Shown here: in pieces, positions 1 to 11,271 of the stretch
Numbering within the stretch: position 1 is the stretch's first letter
Layout: each line of letters starts with the position of its first letter
Assembly (NCBI GenBank): GCA_020446045.1
Contig: JAGRFM010000057.1
Location: 1 to 51,434 of the forward strand
Length of the DNA: 51,434 nt
From: Nitrosomonas sp.
GTDB lineage: Bacteria; Pseudomonadota; Gammaproteobacteria; Burkholderiales; Nitrosomonadaceae
Reading direction: 5' to 3'
Position numbers and translations under genes: made by a program
The notes under the pieces: generated by a model
What the model was told of the DNA's origin: nothing
Databases searched by the model: none
Seen by the model: only the letters and a program-made list of their open reading frames with translations

Positions 1-126
1 GATGAAACAACGCAACAAAATGCAGCGCTGGTTGAAGAATCCGCCGCCGCAAGCGAGGCGATGTCGCAAAAAGTCAAACTGCTGGCTGGTCTGGCGTATC
101 AGTTCAAGCAGGAGGATGCGAATTAA
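1..126 (+). CDS. Methyl-accepting chemotaxis protein, C-terminal end (partial)
   Basis: The reading frame is open from the first base and ends at a TAA at 124-126, giving the last 41 residues. The run TQQNAALVEESAAASEAM is typical of the end of the cytoplasmic signalling domain of chemotaxis receptors (second methylation helix). The protein would relay ligand signals to CheA/CheW. Everything upstream, including ligand and membrane regions, lies outside the window, so the stimulus cannot be judged. A strong hairpin follows directly. Confidence 0.85.
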   Translation, partial: DETTQQNAALVEESAAASEAMSQKVKLLAGLAYQFKQEDAN

Positions 127-156
127 ACAAATTAAATCATAAAACCGACACCACCA

Positions 157-200
157 AAACAGGCGCTTGGCAAGTAACCAGTCTTGCCAAGCGCTTGTTT
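157..200 (+). terminator. Strong hairpin after the chemotaxis receptor gene
   Basis: Two arms of about 18 bases, around GCGCTTGGCAAG and CTTGCCAAGCGC, pair with one G-T type mismatch across an 8-base loop. The hairpin begins 30 bases after the receptor stop codon and ends in a short T run. It is probably the transcription terminator of that gene. Confidence 0.75.
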
Positions 201-367
201 GCATTGCTGATTTGTATTGAAGTGTTATGATCCTGACAATCGCAGTTGGCTGTTATAGAAAGCATCAATCACATAAACAAAAGGGAAATTTAAGAGAAAA
301 CACCTTAAAATGGTGAATTTTTTATGCTCCGAAATCCTGCCAATTGATTTTCCTGTTTTTTGGCGGT

Positions 368-1144
368 ATGAGCAGATACTTTTTTCTCATGAACGGTTTT
401 TTGACACTGCTTTATAAAGAATTGCTGCGTTTCTGGAAAGTCGGGTTTCAGACTGTTGTCGCACCTGTTGTTTCGACGTTGCTATACCTGCTGATTTTTT
501 TTCATGTACTGGAAGGGCGGATTGAAGTGTATCAAGGCATTTCTTATTCCGTGTTTCTGATTCCGGGGCTGGTAATGATGGCGATGATACAGAATGCATT
601 TGCCAATGCCTCGTCGAGCATGATTCAGTCCAAAATCAGTGGAAATATCGTTTTTCTTTTGCTGTCACCGTTGACCTACCTGGAGATTTTTCTGGCCTAT
701 ATCCTGGCTTCGGTTGCGCGCGGATTTCTGGTTGGCATGGGTGTTTATCTGGTGGCATGGTTGTTTTTCGATATTCCGTTTTTTCAAATGGTATGGATTG
801 TTTTGTTTGCAGTGACGGGTAGCGCACTCTTGGCCGCTCTGGGTATTATTGCAGGCATTTGGGCGGATAAATTCGACCAATTGGCCGCATTTCAGAATTT
901 CATTATTATGCCTCTGACGTTTTTGTCCGGTGTGTTTTATTCAATTCATTCACTGCCGGCAATCTGGGAATTTTTGTCTTATTTGAATCCGTTTTTCTAT
1001 CTGATAGACGGATTTCGTTATGGGTTTTTCGGTGTATCGGATATGCCGCCCTATGCAAGTCTGACGATTGTTCTGGTCTGCCTCGCTGCGATTTCATTGC
1101 TGGCGATTAATATGCTCAGAAGTGGTTATAAGTTGCGGCATTGA
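368..1144 (+). CDS. ABC-2 type transporter permease
   Basis: This is an integral membrane subunit of an ABC-2 exporter (YadH/NodJ-like group), a family that moves polysaccharides, lipids or drugs across the inner membrane. About six hydrophobic segments are visible. The N-terminus has the family pattern of a short amphipathic stretch (KELLRFWKVGFQTVVAPVV) before the first membrane span, and the later part carries LPAIWEFLSYLNPFFYLIDG, close to the family's C-terminal signature. The frame extends up to a TTG at 344, but ATG 368 or ATG 389 fits family length better; neither has a good ribosome site. No ATP-binding subunit gene lies next to it: upstream is a chemotaxis receptor and downstream is debris. 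The ATPase must be elsewhere or lost. Confidence 0.85.
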   Translation: MSRYFFLMNGFLTLLYKELLRFWKVGFQTVVAPVVSTLLYLLIFFHVLEGRIEVYQGISYSVFLIPGLVMMAMIQNAFANASSSMIQSKISGNIVFLLLSPLTYLEIFLAYILASVARGFLVGMGVYLVAWLFFDIPFFQMVWIVLFAVTGSALLAALGIIAGIWADKFDQLAAFQNFIIMPLTFLSGVFYSIHSLPAIWEFLSYLNPFFYLIDGFRYGFFGVSDMPPYASLTIVLVCLAAISLLAINMLRSGYKLRH

Positions 1145-1298
1145 TTTTGTGTTGTTCTCCATTCAGGTTAAGGAATTTTCCTGAAATTTATATTTTTATA
1201 CGCTATTGATACGGATCCTTCGATTCCGTCACTTGCAACGATATTGCGATCAGAAGCTGTAAATATTACAGCTAAAGCCCGGCTGTGGAGAGCGTACG

Positions 1299-1548
1299 AT
1301 TAACGGGCAGGTAGATGTTGTTGATGAGAATGGGGCGTCGAATAACGATGTCGCTATCTTCGTGACATGGACGTTTCCTGGCGGTTCGACAATAGACCAG
1401 GTATCTTCGTTATCTGGCGGCGGTGTGCAATTTTCGATACCTGATTGCAGACAGTGGAATTTACAAGCTTACCGTGACCAATATGAGCAAAGACAATTAC
1501 ACGTTTGACGCATGTGGCAGTATGCTGAGTCAGGGTGTTTATTTTTAA
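1299..1548 (+). pseudogene. Decayed Ig-like/PKD-type domain fragment of a secreted protein
   Basis: Translation from 1299 gives a run containing VAIFVTWTFPGGSTIDQVSS. After a frameshift near 1440-1455 it continues as DSGIYKLTVTNMSKDNYTFD and ends at a TAA at 1546-1548. Together these match the pattern of Ig-like domains found at the C-termini of secreted bacterial enzymes (TWTLPDGST...SGTYTLTVT...GYTFD). No start codon or ribosome site precedes it, and the frame is broken, so this is the tail of a lost gene. The 150 bases before it contain no other gene. Confidence 0.6.
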
Positions 1549-1608
1549 CTTTGGCGAGAGTGGTAGTGAAACAGTAAACATGCAATCGGTTTTAAATCGT
1601 TGGTATGT

Positions 1609-2595
1609 TTACTGATGATGGAATGTGTTTAGATGCTGAGAAATTTTTTGATCGAGATCTTTTTTCCAGCTTGATGGCATGATTTGTTCGACTTGTGCCA
1701 GCATTTGTTCAACTGTATTGATTTCATCTGAATCGTTTGATCGCTGTCGCGTGGCGGACAACCACATATAGGCTTTGGCCAGGTTTTCAGCGGTGGGCAA
1801 GTGTGTATTCTCAGTGACAGGAGCATTAAAATATAATTGAGCGGTTAAGAAATAAGCGGGCAAATAGCCTTGGCTTGCCGCTTTTTCAAACCAGTCTAAC
1901 GCATGAACAGGATCGTTCAGAAAATCCCTGTGAATCAAACCTAAATAATAAAATGCTTCGCGTGATTCTTTCTTGGCAGCTTGATAGAACCATTCTGCTG
2001 CTTGTTGTGGATTTTGGATGGATACATCGCCATTGAGATACAGTTTTCCCATGTGCAATTGTGCGGGAACTGATCCGGACAAGGCAGCCTGCTGGCACAG
2101 ATTTAGCGCTTTTTGCGGATCTTTCGGTGCGCCTTTCCCCATCATAATGAGGTCTGCCATTGAACAGAGCGAAACGCCGTGACCGAGACTGGCAGCCTGT
2201 TGAAACCAGTGTAAGGCTTGTACAAAATCAATTGGACCGTGGAATCCGTTTTGGAAACATTCTGCGAGAAGATGGCTGGCGGCAGGAACTGCGCTTTTTG
2301 CTGCTTTTTCAAACCAAAGACAAGCTTTTTTCATATCAACCGACATTCCCCAGCCTTGTTGATGAAATAAGCCTAATGTGAATTGGGCCAAGGCATTTTG
2401 TTGCGATTCTGCGTGAAAAAGAAAGGCTTGATATGCTTTCTGGTATTCGCCAGTGGTTAACCAATGCTGGGCTTCATCCAGTGTTATTGATTTTTCCGGT
2501 TGCGATTGATCTGACAATGCAGCAGTCTGGGCGGGAATAGAAAAAAATATGGCCATTGCGATGATGGCGCAATATTTTATCCACAGAATCTGCAT
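1609..2595 (-). CDS. Exported Sel1-repeat (TPR-like) protein
   Basis: The 328-residue protein starts with a signal peptide (positive and hydrophobic residues 1-26, ending near PAQTAA). It then carries about six Sel1-type repeats of roughly 36 residues between residues 65 and 290, recognisable by AxxxLGxxxxxGxG...A..WF..AA patterns such as KKACLWFEKAAKSA and VQALHWFQQAASLGHG. Sel1 proteins are helical solenoids that scaffold protein-protein contacts, often in the periplasm. The partner is unknown. It lies downstream of the tail-collar protein on the same strand, separated by a hairpin, so it may have its own promoter. Confidence 0.85.
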   Translation of the reverse strand: MQILWIKYCAIIAMAIFFSIPAQTAALSDQSQPEKSITLDEAQHWLTTGEYQKAYQAFLFHAESQQNALAQFTLGLFHQQGWGMSVDMKKACLWFEKAAKSAVPAASHLLAECFQNGFHGPIDFVQALHWFQQAASLGHGVSLCSMADLIMMGKGAPKDPQKALNLCQQAALSGSVPAQLHMGKLYLNGDVSIQNPQQAAEWFYQAAKKESREAFYYLGLIHRDFLNDPVHALDWFEKAASQGYLPAYFLTAQLYFNAPVTENTHLPTAENLAKAYMWLSATRQRSNDSDEINTVEQMLAQVEQIMPSSWKKDLDQKISQHLNTFHHQ

Positions 2596-2610
2596 GATGG
2601 GCTGCTGGCA

Positions 2611-2656
2611 TCATTAAAGCAGGTTGTTACCGCTAAAAAGCAGCCTGCTTTAATGA
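2611..2656 (-). terminator. 13-bp-stem hairpin between tail-collar and Sel1 genes
   Basis: TCATTAAAGCAGG and CCTGCTTTAATGA pair perfectly across a 20-base loop. The hairpin sits 20 bases past the tail-collar stop codon and upstream of the Sel1 gene on the same strand. No long T run follows on the minus strand, so it could attenuate transcription or protect a 3' end rather than be a classical terminator. Confidence 0.6.
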
Positions 2657-2675
2657 AGAAAGAATAAATCGGAAG

Positions 2676-3302
2676 TTAATTACGGGATGGATAAATACCC
2701 TGAAGGGCGATAATCCAGTTCATGGCAATAAACGGTGACCGGTTCTCATGACTTTGACCGCCGCCAAAAGAACTTACCGTTACCGATGCCGGGTTCATGT
2801 CGACATCCGGGGCGGCGCTGGAATAAATATTCTGGCGACTGAGGACTGCCCAAGTATTATTGCCTGGGTCGGTACTGTTTCCGGCTCCGCTTTGTGCATG
2901 GATTGTAGCGGTGGGTGTGATGACCGGCAATTCTGCCGGTGTCAATGTCACAGTTTCAACGCCTCCTTTTTGGCCGATCGGATAATTGGATAAACCGGGG
3001 CCATGTCCCGCACCAATCACAGAGCGTCCCCTGGTATCAGGTAAAGCAAATGTGGTTCTCCCATCTCCCCCGTAAGTGGTGCCGAGTATGGAGAATAATG
3101 CCGTATTTTCAGAGATAGGCAGTATTTGACCATTTGCCAGCGCCCATCCACGAGGCGCAAAATTCCCGGCAAATACACACATGCCACCTATCATGGGACT
3201 ATCGCCACTACAAGCATAAACGTTGCTGCTGGCTAGAATCCCGGAAAATAATGAAGTTGCAAGTGCCACGGATAAAGCAGTACGACGGACAGGATAACCC
3301 AT
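2676..3302 (-). CDS. Exported phage tail-collar domain protein (microcystin-dependent-protein-like)
   Basis: The start is set at 3302 because AAGGAG lies 7 bases upstream; a longer frame to 3347 lacks such a site. The 208-residue product has a clear signal peptide (residues 1-30, ending near SSNVYA). A tail-collar fold follows, with the hallmark runs FAGNFAPRGWALANGQ, LFSILGTTYGGDGRTTFALP and, at the end, MNWIIALQGIYPS. In phages this fold forms short-tail fibre collars. Free-standing bacterial copies are usually cytoplasmic and come in sets of two or three, whereas this one is single and secreted. It sits 95 bases downstream of a PEP-CTERM gene on the same strand and may be co-transcribed with it. 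Function unknown. Confidence 0.85.
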   Translation of the reverse strand: MGYPVRRTALSVALATSLFSGILASSNVYACSGDSPMIGGMCVFAGNFAPRGWALANGQILPISENTALFSILGTTYGGDGRTTFALPDTRGRSVIGAGHGPGLSNYPIGQKGGVETVTLTPAELPVITPTATIHAQSGAGNSTDPGNNTWAVLSRQNIYSSAAPDVDMNPASVTVSSFGGGQSHENRSPFIAMNWIIALQGIYPSRN

Positions 3303-3396
3303 AATCGCTCCTTTTAGTTGTTCACAAAAATGGTTCAGAGCGATCATAGGATATTTACGGCCATCTTTTACAAGCCATGCCTATACGATATGATGC

Positions 3397-4299
3397 TCAG
3401 CCCCATATTCTGCGCCCAAATAACATTCCAAGCAACCCGAACCCCATCAATGCGAGCAATCCCGGTTCCGCCACTTGATTTGTAGGTATCGTTGCATCAA
3501 ATGATACGATGGCATCAAAAGAACCAGAGTAACTGGATCCGGAAGCATATGCACCTCCTTCAATACTATGAAAGACGTGAAAGTCCAGTAACTCGCCGGG
3601 GGTCAATGTCAAAATAAGCTGGTGAATGCCTGTATCATCGAGTGTGCCTCCAAAAGCACCCGTTGAATTGCCATTGACTGCATTGCCAAAAAGTGTGTCG
3701 GATGTCAGATCGGAAAAGAACAATTCGGTGCCGGAGCCGTCAAAAAGCTGAAATTCTGAGGCGGCAAAAGCATCGGGTCCGCTGGAGTGGACGTGATTAT
3801 CATAATCCAGCGAGATGGTCACTTGTATGCTATCGGTTGCAGACAGATTCTGAATATTGAAAAACAGATCATAAAAATTGCCATTGTTTGTTGCTGCTCC
3901 AGAAGTGCCGGAGAAACTTCCGCTGATATCCGAATGGATTTCCCATCCATCTCCAACATCGGTTAACGTGCCGCTGAGTGGGTTTGAACCCGAAGTGATC
4001 GAAATATCATTAATCGTTGTCGTACTCGATGCGCCACCTATTGTTTGAACGAGGCTGCCGGTATGTGTGGCGTTGCCGGTAGCCGGGCTGGAATCATCTT
4101 CATCAAAACTGAGAAAATCATCCGCAGCAATATCAGTCGATACGCTGGTTGAAATTTGCAAGTCGGCTGGTAATGGCGCTGCATTAACGATTCCAGCCGT
4201 TGTTAGAAGTATGCAACCGGCTAACATGCCAAACCATCTTAACAAAACCGATTGTCTTTGTTGGTTGGTAACATGCTTATTATTCGTTTTTGTCGTCAT
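3397..4299 (-). CDS. PEP-CTERM sorting domain protein
   Basis: ATG 4299 is chosen because AGGAG lies 9 bases upstream. The 300-residue protein has a signal peptide (residues about 20-41, LLRWFGMLAGCILLTTAGIV). A Ser/Thr/Asp-rich beta-strand domain without enzyme motifs follows. The C-terminus is a sorting signal: AEPG, then the hydrophobic span LLALMGFGLLGMLFG, then RRIWG. Exosortase would cleave at this signal and place the protein in the surface or exopolysaccharide layer. The usual PEP triplet is AEP here, within the tolerated range. The gene has an unusual promoter region: a sigma-54 site, a Fur-like box and an AT-rich upstream motif, listed separately. Confidence 0.88.
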   Translation of the reverse strand: MTTKTNNKHVTNQQRQSVLLRWFGMLAGCILLTTAGIVNAAPLPADLQISTSVSTDIAADDFLSFDEDDSSPATGNATHTGSLVQTIGGASSTTTINDISITSGSNPLSGTLTDVGDGWEIHSDISGSFSGTSGAATNNGNFYDLFFNIQNLSATDSIQVTISLDYDNHVHSSGPDAFAASEFQLFDGSGTELFFSDLTSDTLFGNAVNGNSTGAFGGTLDDTGIHQLILTLTPGELLDFHVFHSIEGGAYASGSSYSGSFDAIVSFDATIPTNQVAEPGLLALMGFGLLGMLFGRRIWG

Positions 4300-4343
4300 A
4301 TTTATACTCCTAAAAAATCTCTCAATACTGATTGGTAGCAAAA

Positions 4344-4361
4344 GATAATGATAATTATCAA
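4344..4361. promoter_or_regulatory. Fur-like box upstream of the PEP-CTERM gene
   Basis: GATAATGATAATTATCAA closely follows the Fur consensus of three GATAAT-type hexamers. It lies 45-62 bases upstream of the start codon at 4299. It overlaps the transcription start (about 4360) predicted from the neighbouring sigma-54 site, a good place for a repressor. Short AT-rich palindromes arise by chance, so this is a prediction. Confidence 0.5.
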
Positions 4362-4370
4362 TATAAATAA

Positions 4371-4386
4371 AGCAAGATCTATGCCT
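4371..4386 (-). promoter_or_regulatory. Predicted sigma-54 (-24/-12) promoter
   Basis: On the minus strand AGGCATAGATCTTGCT matches TGGCACGNNNNTTGCW, with invariant GG and GC separated by exactly 10 bases and an intact TTGCT. The predicted start is about 4360, some 60 bases before the PEP-CTERM start codon. PEP-CTERM genes in related bacteria are known to depend on RpoN with the PrsK/PrsR two-component system, which fits. Confidence 0.6.
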
Positions 4387-4459
4387 GTTGTTTCAATTCA
4401 TTGATTATTATAGGATTTTAGAAATCAAAGGAACTGATTGGCTGGCTATATGTTTGATG

Positions 4460-4475
4460 TGTAAAAATTTCTGAC
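4460..4475 (-). promoter_or_regulatory. AT-rich motif, candidate activator site for sigma-54 promoter
   Basis: Read on the minus strand this is GTCAGAAATTTTTACA. It agrees at 12 of 16 positions with GTCGAAATATTTTACA, found at 39446-39461 near another PEP-CTERM gene. It lies about 100-115 bases upstream of the predicted start, a usual distance for an enhancer-binding activator. The activator (PrsR-like) is an inference. Confidence 0.4.
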
Positions 4476-4647
4476 TATATCAGATTGACAAAGTACTGAT
4501 TTTATCTTTTGTATGAACTGATGAAAATGACTGACAGATTACATTCCTGCAGCATGTTTGTCGAATTATAATTTAAAATTTACCAACGAGTGGAATATGC
4601 CGTTTTCTTCAGAATATGTTTATGGATGTACCTTTTGTGGGCGCGAT

Positions 4648-5157
4648 ATGAAGAAAGTAATTAATATTCTGGCTGTTCTAAGTATGGTATGGATTTTTTT
4701 CTCGATTTTAGAAAAAGCTGATTCATCACCAGCGTATACAGGGGGTGAAACGACTTTAAATTCCTATGTAACAGCAACAGGGCGCACGGTTTCATTAAAT
4801 GAATTTCATGGCAGCTATTTGTGGGTGGATTATGCGGCGGAATGGTGTGGTTACTGCGTTTCACAAACACATACAATCAAGTCTCTGGAGAAACGTTTTG
4901 GAGATAACCTGCTGTTTATTACGGTGGTGACGGGTACCGGCAAAATCATGGAATCACCCACGGCGGATACGGCCCGGCAATGGGCTGATCGCTTTGATCT
5001 GGACCCTGAGCATGTATTGGCCCGTTTTTTTACCGATACGTTGCCTCATCATGTGCTGTATTCTCCACAAGGTAAAGAGCTGTTCCGGGGCAGCGGGCTT
5101 TTCAGCGCCGAAAAAATTGAAGCTATAATTGAGACAAAAACGGGACTGGTGAATTAA
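4648..5157 (+). CDS. Thioredoxin-fold protein, membrane-anchored or exported
   Basis: ATG 4648 is chosen because the product then starts MKKVINILAVLSMVWIFFSI, a signal anchor or signal peptide; the open frame runs back to a TTG at 4558 without a ribosome site. The 169-residue protein has a thioredoxin fold. The redox motif is WCGYC, within VDYAAEWCGYCVSQ at about residues 64-77, and the family cis-Pro region appears as TLPHHVLYSP. It should act as a periplasmic thiol-disulfide reductase or oxidase. It lies between PEP-CTERM system genes, but no partner is evident. The divergent PEP-CTERM gene shares the 350-base upstream region. Confidence 0.8.
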   Translation: MKKVINILAVLSMVWIFFSILEKADSSPAYTGGETTLNSYVTATGRTVSLNEFHGSYLWVDYAAEWCGYCVSQTHTIKSLEKRFGDNLLFITVVTGTGKIMESPTADTARQWADRFDLDPEHVLARFFTDTLPHHVLYSPQGKELFRGSGLFSAEKIEAIIETKTGLVN

Positions 5158-5318
5158 TTTGCAAAATTCAATGAATGAAAAAATGCAAGAAAATTCTTTT
5201 TTATGGGAATCGTGCCGTTACTTAAAAATTGTCAGTTAGTGTCTGTACAGGTACACTGCAATCAATATTTTTTATTGGTAAACGGAACGGTAATTAATTG
5301 ATGGTAAAGGAGCTTTAG

Positions 5319-5675
5319 ATGAGAAAAATGACCCAATTGATTCTGATGTTGTTTGTCCTGATGTTTGCATCGTCGCATGCGATGGCTACGGAGCGTTATG
5401 GCTATAACTATATCAGCGCATCCAGCGAGAAACTGCTGATTGGTTTGGCTAATACGGCAACCGGACTTGGAGAGCTGCCGAAGAATATTATTTTGACGAC
5501 TCAGCGTGATACTATTGCTCATGGTATGACTTTTGGCGTGGTATCTGGCGTGATGCACAGTGTCGCCCGTACTGTGATAGGTGTTTTTGATGTGGTGACA
5601 TTCTGGATTCCAACGCCACCATCAGTGCAACCGACCTATGTGTGGGAAGATTTCTCGGTTGAAACATCGTATTAA
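5319..5675 (+). CDS. Exosortase-system-associated protein, TIGR04073 family
   Basis: This small exported protein (118 residues) has a signal peptide (residues 1-24, ending SSHAMA). The body carries GLANTATGLGELPKNI and later VARTVIGVFDVVTFWIP, which match my memory of the TIGR04073 family, a group that co-occurs with exosortase/PEP-CTERM systems. Its molecular role is not known. AAAGGAG lies 7 bases before the ATG. A strong bidirectional terminator follows. Its presence supports a functional exosortase system elsewhere in the genome. Confidence 0.8.
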   Translation: MRKMTQLILMLFVLMFASSHAMATERYGYNYISASSEKLLIGLANTATGLGELPKNIILTTQRDTIAHGMTFGVVSGVMHSVARTVIGVFDVVTFWIPTPPSVQPTYVWEDFSVETSY

Positions 5676-5687
5676 TCTTATGAATTG

Positions 5688-5723
5688 AAAAAAGCCGCAT
5701 CATTGATTTGATGCGGCTTTTTT
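5688..5723. terminator. Bidirectional terminator between TIGR04073 gene and htpX
   Basis: AAAAAAGCCGCATCA and TGATGCGGCTTTTTTA form a GC-rich stem with A and T tracts on the two sides, so it can end transcription from both convergent genes. Confidence 0.9.
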
Positions 5724-5750
5724 ATTGTCTTTTGTTTTCGTTTTCGGATT

Positions 5751-6638
5751 TCAGTAACGCGCTTCACGCAGTGCCGCTATTCTTTCTTCCAGCGGCGGGT
5801 GCGACATGAACAGGCTTTTAAGTCCAGAGCTGATACCGCCGGAGATGCCAAATGCCGATAACTGATCCGGCAGGTGTGGTTGATTGACCGACATCTGTAA
5901 GCGCTGCAAAGCGGCAATCATTTTATCTCTTCCTGCCAGACTGGCGCCGCCCGCATCTGCTCTGAATTCACGTTGACGGCTGAACCACATGACGATAATG
6001 CTGGCCAGAATGCCGAGTACCAGTTCAGCGACGATAGCAGTAATCCAGAATGCCGGACCATGACCATGTTCGTTTTTGAAAATAACACGATCAACCATAT
6101 GGCCTATAACACGAGACAGGAAAATCACAAACGTGTTGACGACACCCTGAATCAAAGCCAGCGTCACCATATCGCCGTTGGCAATATGACTGACTTCATG
6201 CGCAAGTACAGCTTCCGCTTCATCTTCGGTCATGGCGTTGAGCAGGCCGGTGCTGACAGCGACCAATGCATCGTTTTTCGACATGCCGGTAGCAAAAGCG
6301 TTAACATCCGGCGCATGGTAAATGGCGACTTCCGGCATGCCAATTCCTGCTTGTTGGGCCTGGCGCTGTACCGTGGTTACCAGCCAGTGCTCTTGCGCAT
6401 TGCGTGGCATTTCGATAACTTGAGCCCCGGTAAACCGTTTTGCGGTCCATTTGGACATGGCCAGCGACATCAACGAGCCGCCAAAGCCAAAAACAGCTGC
6501 AAACAGCAATAGCGAGTTCATGTTGAGTCCTGTGCCTTGTTCATCCAGTATGCGTTCGAATCCCAGCAACCGCAATGTAATACTCAGTACAACAATAATG
6601 GCCAGGTTTGTCGCCAGAAAAAGAAAAACTCTTTTCAT
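5751..6638 (-). CDS. htpX: Protease HtpX
   Basis: HtpX is an inner-membrane zinc metalloprotease that degrades damaged membrane proteins alongside FtsH. The 295-residue product has two N-terminal membrane spans (residues 4-22 and about 38-58). The zinc motif HEVSH lies at about residues 147-151, within [15 protein letters not shown]. Two later hydrophobic stretches follow, and the third zinc ligand region is [18 protein letters not shown]. Length and motif order match the family. It is the last gene of the minus-strand run and is followed by a strong terminator. Heat or envelope-stress control is usual but no operator is visible. Confidence 0.97.
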   Translation of the reverse strand: MKRVFLFLATNLAIIVVLSITLRLLGFERILDEQGTGLNMNSLLLFAAVFGFGGSLMSLAMSKWTAKRFTGAQVIEMPRNAQEHWLVTTVQRQAQQAGIGMPEVAIYHAPDVNAFATGMSKNDALVAVSTGLLNAMTEDEAEAVLAHEVSHIANGDMVTLALIQGVVNTFVIFLSRVIGHMVDRVIFKNEHGHGPAFWITAIVAELVLGILASIIVMWFSRQREFRADAGGASLAGRDKMIAALQRLQMSVNQPHLPDQLSAFGISGGISSGLKSLFMSHPPLEERIAALREARY

Positions 6639-6761
6639 TTGATTACTCCATAGGAAAATTAAAATTGCTGCTTAACCCGATAAGATATACGGCTTGTTTG
6701 CTTGTTTTCAAGTAGTCTTGGGAAACAGAAAACGATTACTAACAGCAATTACTGGCTGAAG

Positions 6762-7088
6762 TTATCTGGCTGGGTTGACGTGGGCAAAATTTGCGGGAGG
6801 TTTGGTATGCGTTGGACTGGTTTCAACGATCTGGAAGAAAATCTCATTTTTCTTGATCATGCCGATATCGTTCCGGGCGCGCTCTTCAATGGCATCGGTT
6901 CCCTGTTTCAAATCATTGATTTCCGCATGAAAGATCAGGTTGCGGTTTTGAAGCTTGAGGTTTTCTTCCTGCATTTTTGCAATACGTTGTTCAGTGATAC
7001 GGACTTGCTGCCAACCACCTTTTCCAAACCATAGAGGGTATTGGATCAGCGCAATAAGTGTGATCAGCGCAGCAGCAAGTAATTTCAT
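6762..7088 (-). CDS. ftsB: Cell division protein FtsB
   Basis: FtsB is a small bitopic divisome protein that forms the FtsQ-FtsB-FtsL complex. This 108-residue product has one N-terminal membrane span (residues 3-20). A coiled coil follows (about residues 28-62, RITEQRIAKMQEENLKLQNR), then the conserved IEERARNDIGMIKKNEIFFQ at residues 67-86. It begins 7 bases after the enolase stop codon, the usual eno-ftsB arrangement in betaproteobacteria, and is probably translated from the eno message. The final 20 residues are Pro/Asn-rich and variable. Confidence 0.95.
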   Translation of the reverse strand: MKLLAAALITLIALIQYPLWFGKGGWQQVRITEQRIAKMQEENLKLQNRNLIFHAEINDLKQGTDAIEERARNDIGMIKKNEIFFQIVETSPTHTKPPANFAHVNPAR

Positions 7089-7095
7089 AGCCCGG

Positions 7096-8418
<1,323 letters not shown>

Positions 8419-8557
8419 TTAGAATTTGAAAGCTTTAATATACTTCAAATTCAATTGACTATTTAATCTTTTTATGTGGTTTGCACACTAAATCGTTTGT
8501 AGCGGGCCGGTCTGTTGTATTTGTCACACAGCATGATTACAACCAGCCTTGACGATG

Positions 8558-10288
<1,731 letters not shown>

Positions 10289-10350
10289 CTAGTGAACATG
10301 TATCGTATTCAGTTTTTTGAAGTATTTATGTTTGCCGGTATAACCAATTA

Positions 10351-11235
10351 TTAGCGAACTTCCGCAAGTAAAACATTTATCATTTGTTCAGCCTGCTGGC
10401 GATAACTGCCACCGAACAGATTCAGATGATTCAGGATGTGATAAAGGTTATATAAAACCTTGCGTGTATTATACCCTGAATCCAATGGATATTCATGTTG
10501 ATAAGCGGAATAAAAACGCTCGGGAAATCCGCCGAATAATTCTGTCATGGCAAGATCCGCCTCGCGGTCGCCGTAGTAAACAGCCGGATCAAATAAAACC
10601 GGTTCACCAGTGTCGGTAAAAGCATAATTGCCACTCCATAAATCGCCGTGCAGTAACGATGGGACAGGGGTATACGTGGTAAAGAAACAATCGAGTTCTT
10701 CGATCAATCGTTCCCCGGATTGCTGTAATTTACCGTGGTGGCCGTTTTTTTGGGTCAGATCCAGTTGAAAACCGAGCCGGTGTTTGCGCCAGAAAGCGAC
10801 CCAGTTTGACGATTGCGTATTGATCTGGGGCGTGCTGCCGATGGTATTGTCTTGCGACCAGCCAAATTGTGTTGCGGTTGTTCGGTGCATGGCCGCCAAT
10901 CCAGCGCCCAGTTCATCGGGATTGCTGCCGGAACGTGCGCCAAGATCAAGCTGTTCCAGCACCAGCCAGGCATTGTTTCTCTTTTGTCCCCAACATATCG
11001 GTTGTGGTGCGCGCAGCGTTTTGGAATGGTTGATTTCCTGAAGCCCTGCCGCTTCTGCGGCAAACATATCCAGCTTGTCGGCTGAATTAATTTTGACAAA
11101 AAACTGTTGTCGCGAATTTGCAACAGAATACGTTTGGTTAATGCAACCGCCGCCGACCGCCTTGACTGTTTCGGGTTCGAAAGACTGACCAGTCGTTTCA
11201 GTGATTTGTGTGGCTATTTCAGACCAGTCATGCAT
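10351..11235 (-). CDS. Fructosamine/ketosamine kinase family protein
   Basis: This 294-residue protein has the aminoglycoside-phosphotransferase-like kinase fold. The N-terminal lobe holds GGGCINQTYSV and the ATP-binding lysine region FVKIN. The catalytic loop is LLHGDLWSGNYAF at about residues 197-209, and the metal motif lies in LFDPAVYYGDREADLAMTE at about 217-235. Family members phosphorylate sugars attached to protein or free amines, allowing deglycation. It lies 37 bases downstream of argH and upstream of pyrG on the same strand and may share the argH transcript, although no functional link to arginine synthesis is known. Confidence 0.93.
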   Translation of the reverse strand: MHDWSEIATQITETTGQSFEPETVKAVGGGCINQTYSVANSRQQFFVKINSADKLDMFAAEAAGLQEINHSKTLRAPQPICWGQKRNNAWLVLEQLDLGARSGSNPDELGAGLAAMHRTTATQFGWSQDNTIGSTPQINTQSSNWVAFWRKHRLGFQLDLTQKNGHHGKLQQSGERLIEELDCFFTTYTPVPSLLHGDLWSGNYAFTDTGEPVLFDPAVYYGDREADLAMTELFGGFPERFYSAYQHEYPLDSGYNTRKVLYNLYHILNHLNLFGGSYRQQAEQMINVLLAEVR

Positions 11236-11271
11236 TTTTCAATGATTGAATATGTTTTTATAAAGGGTGTC

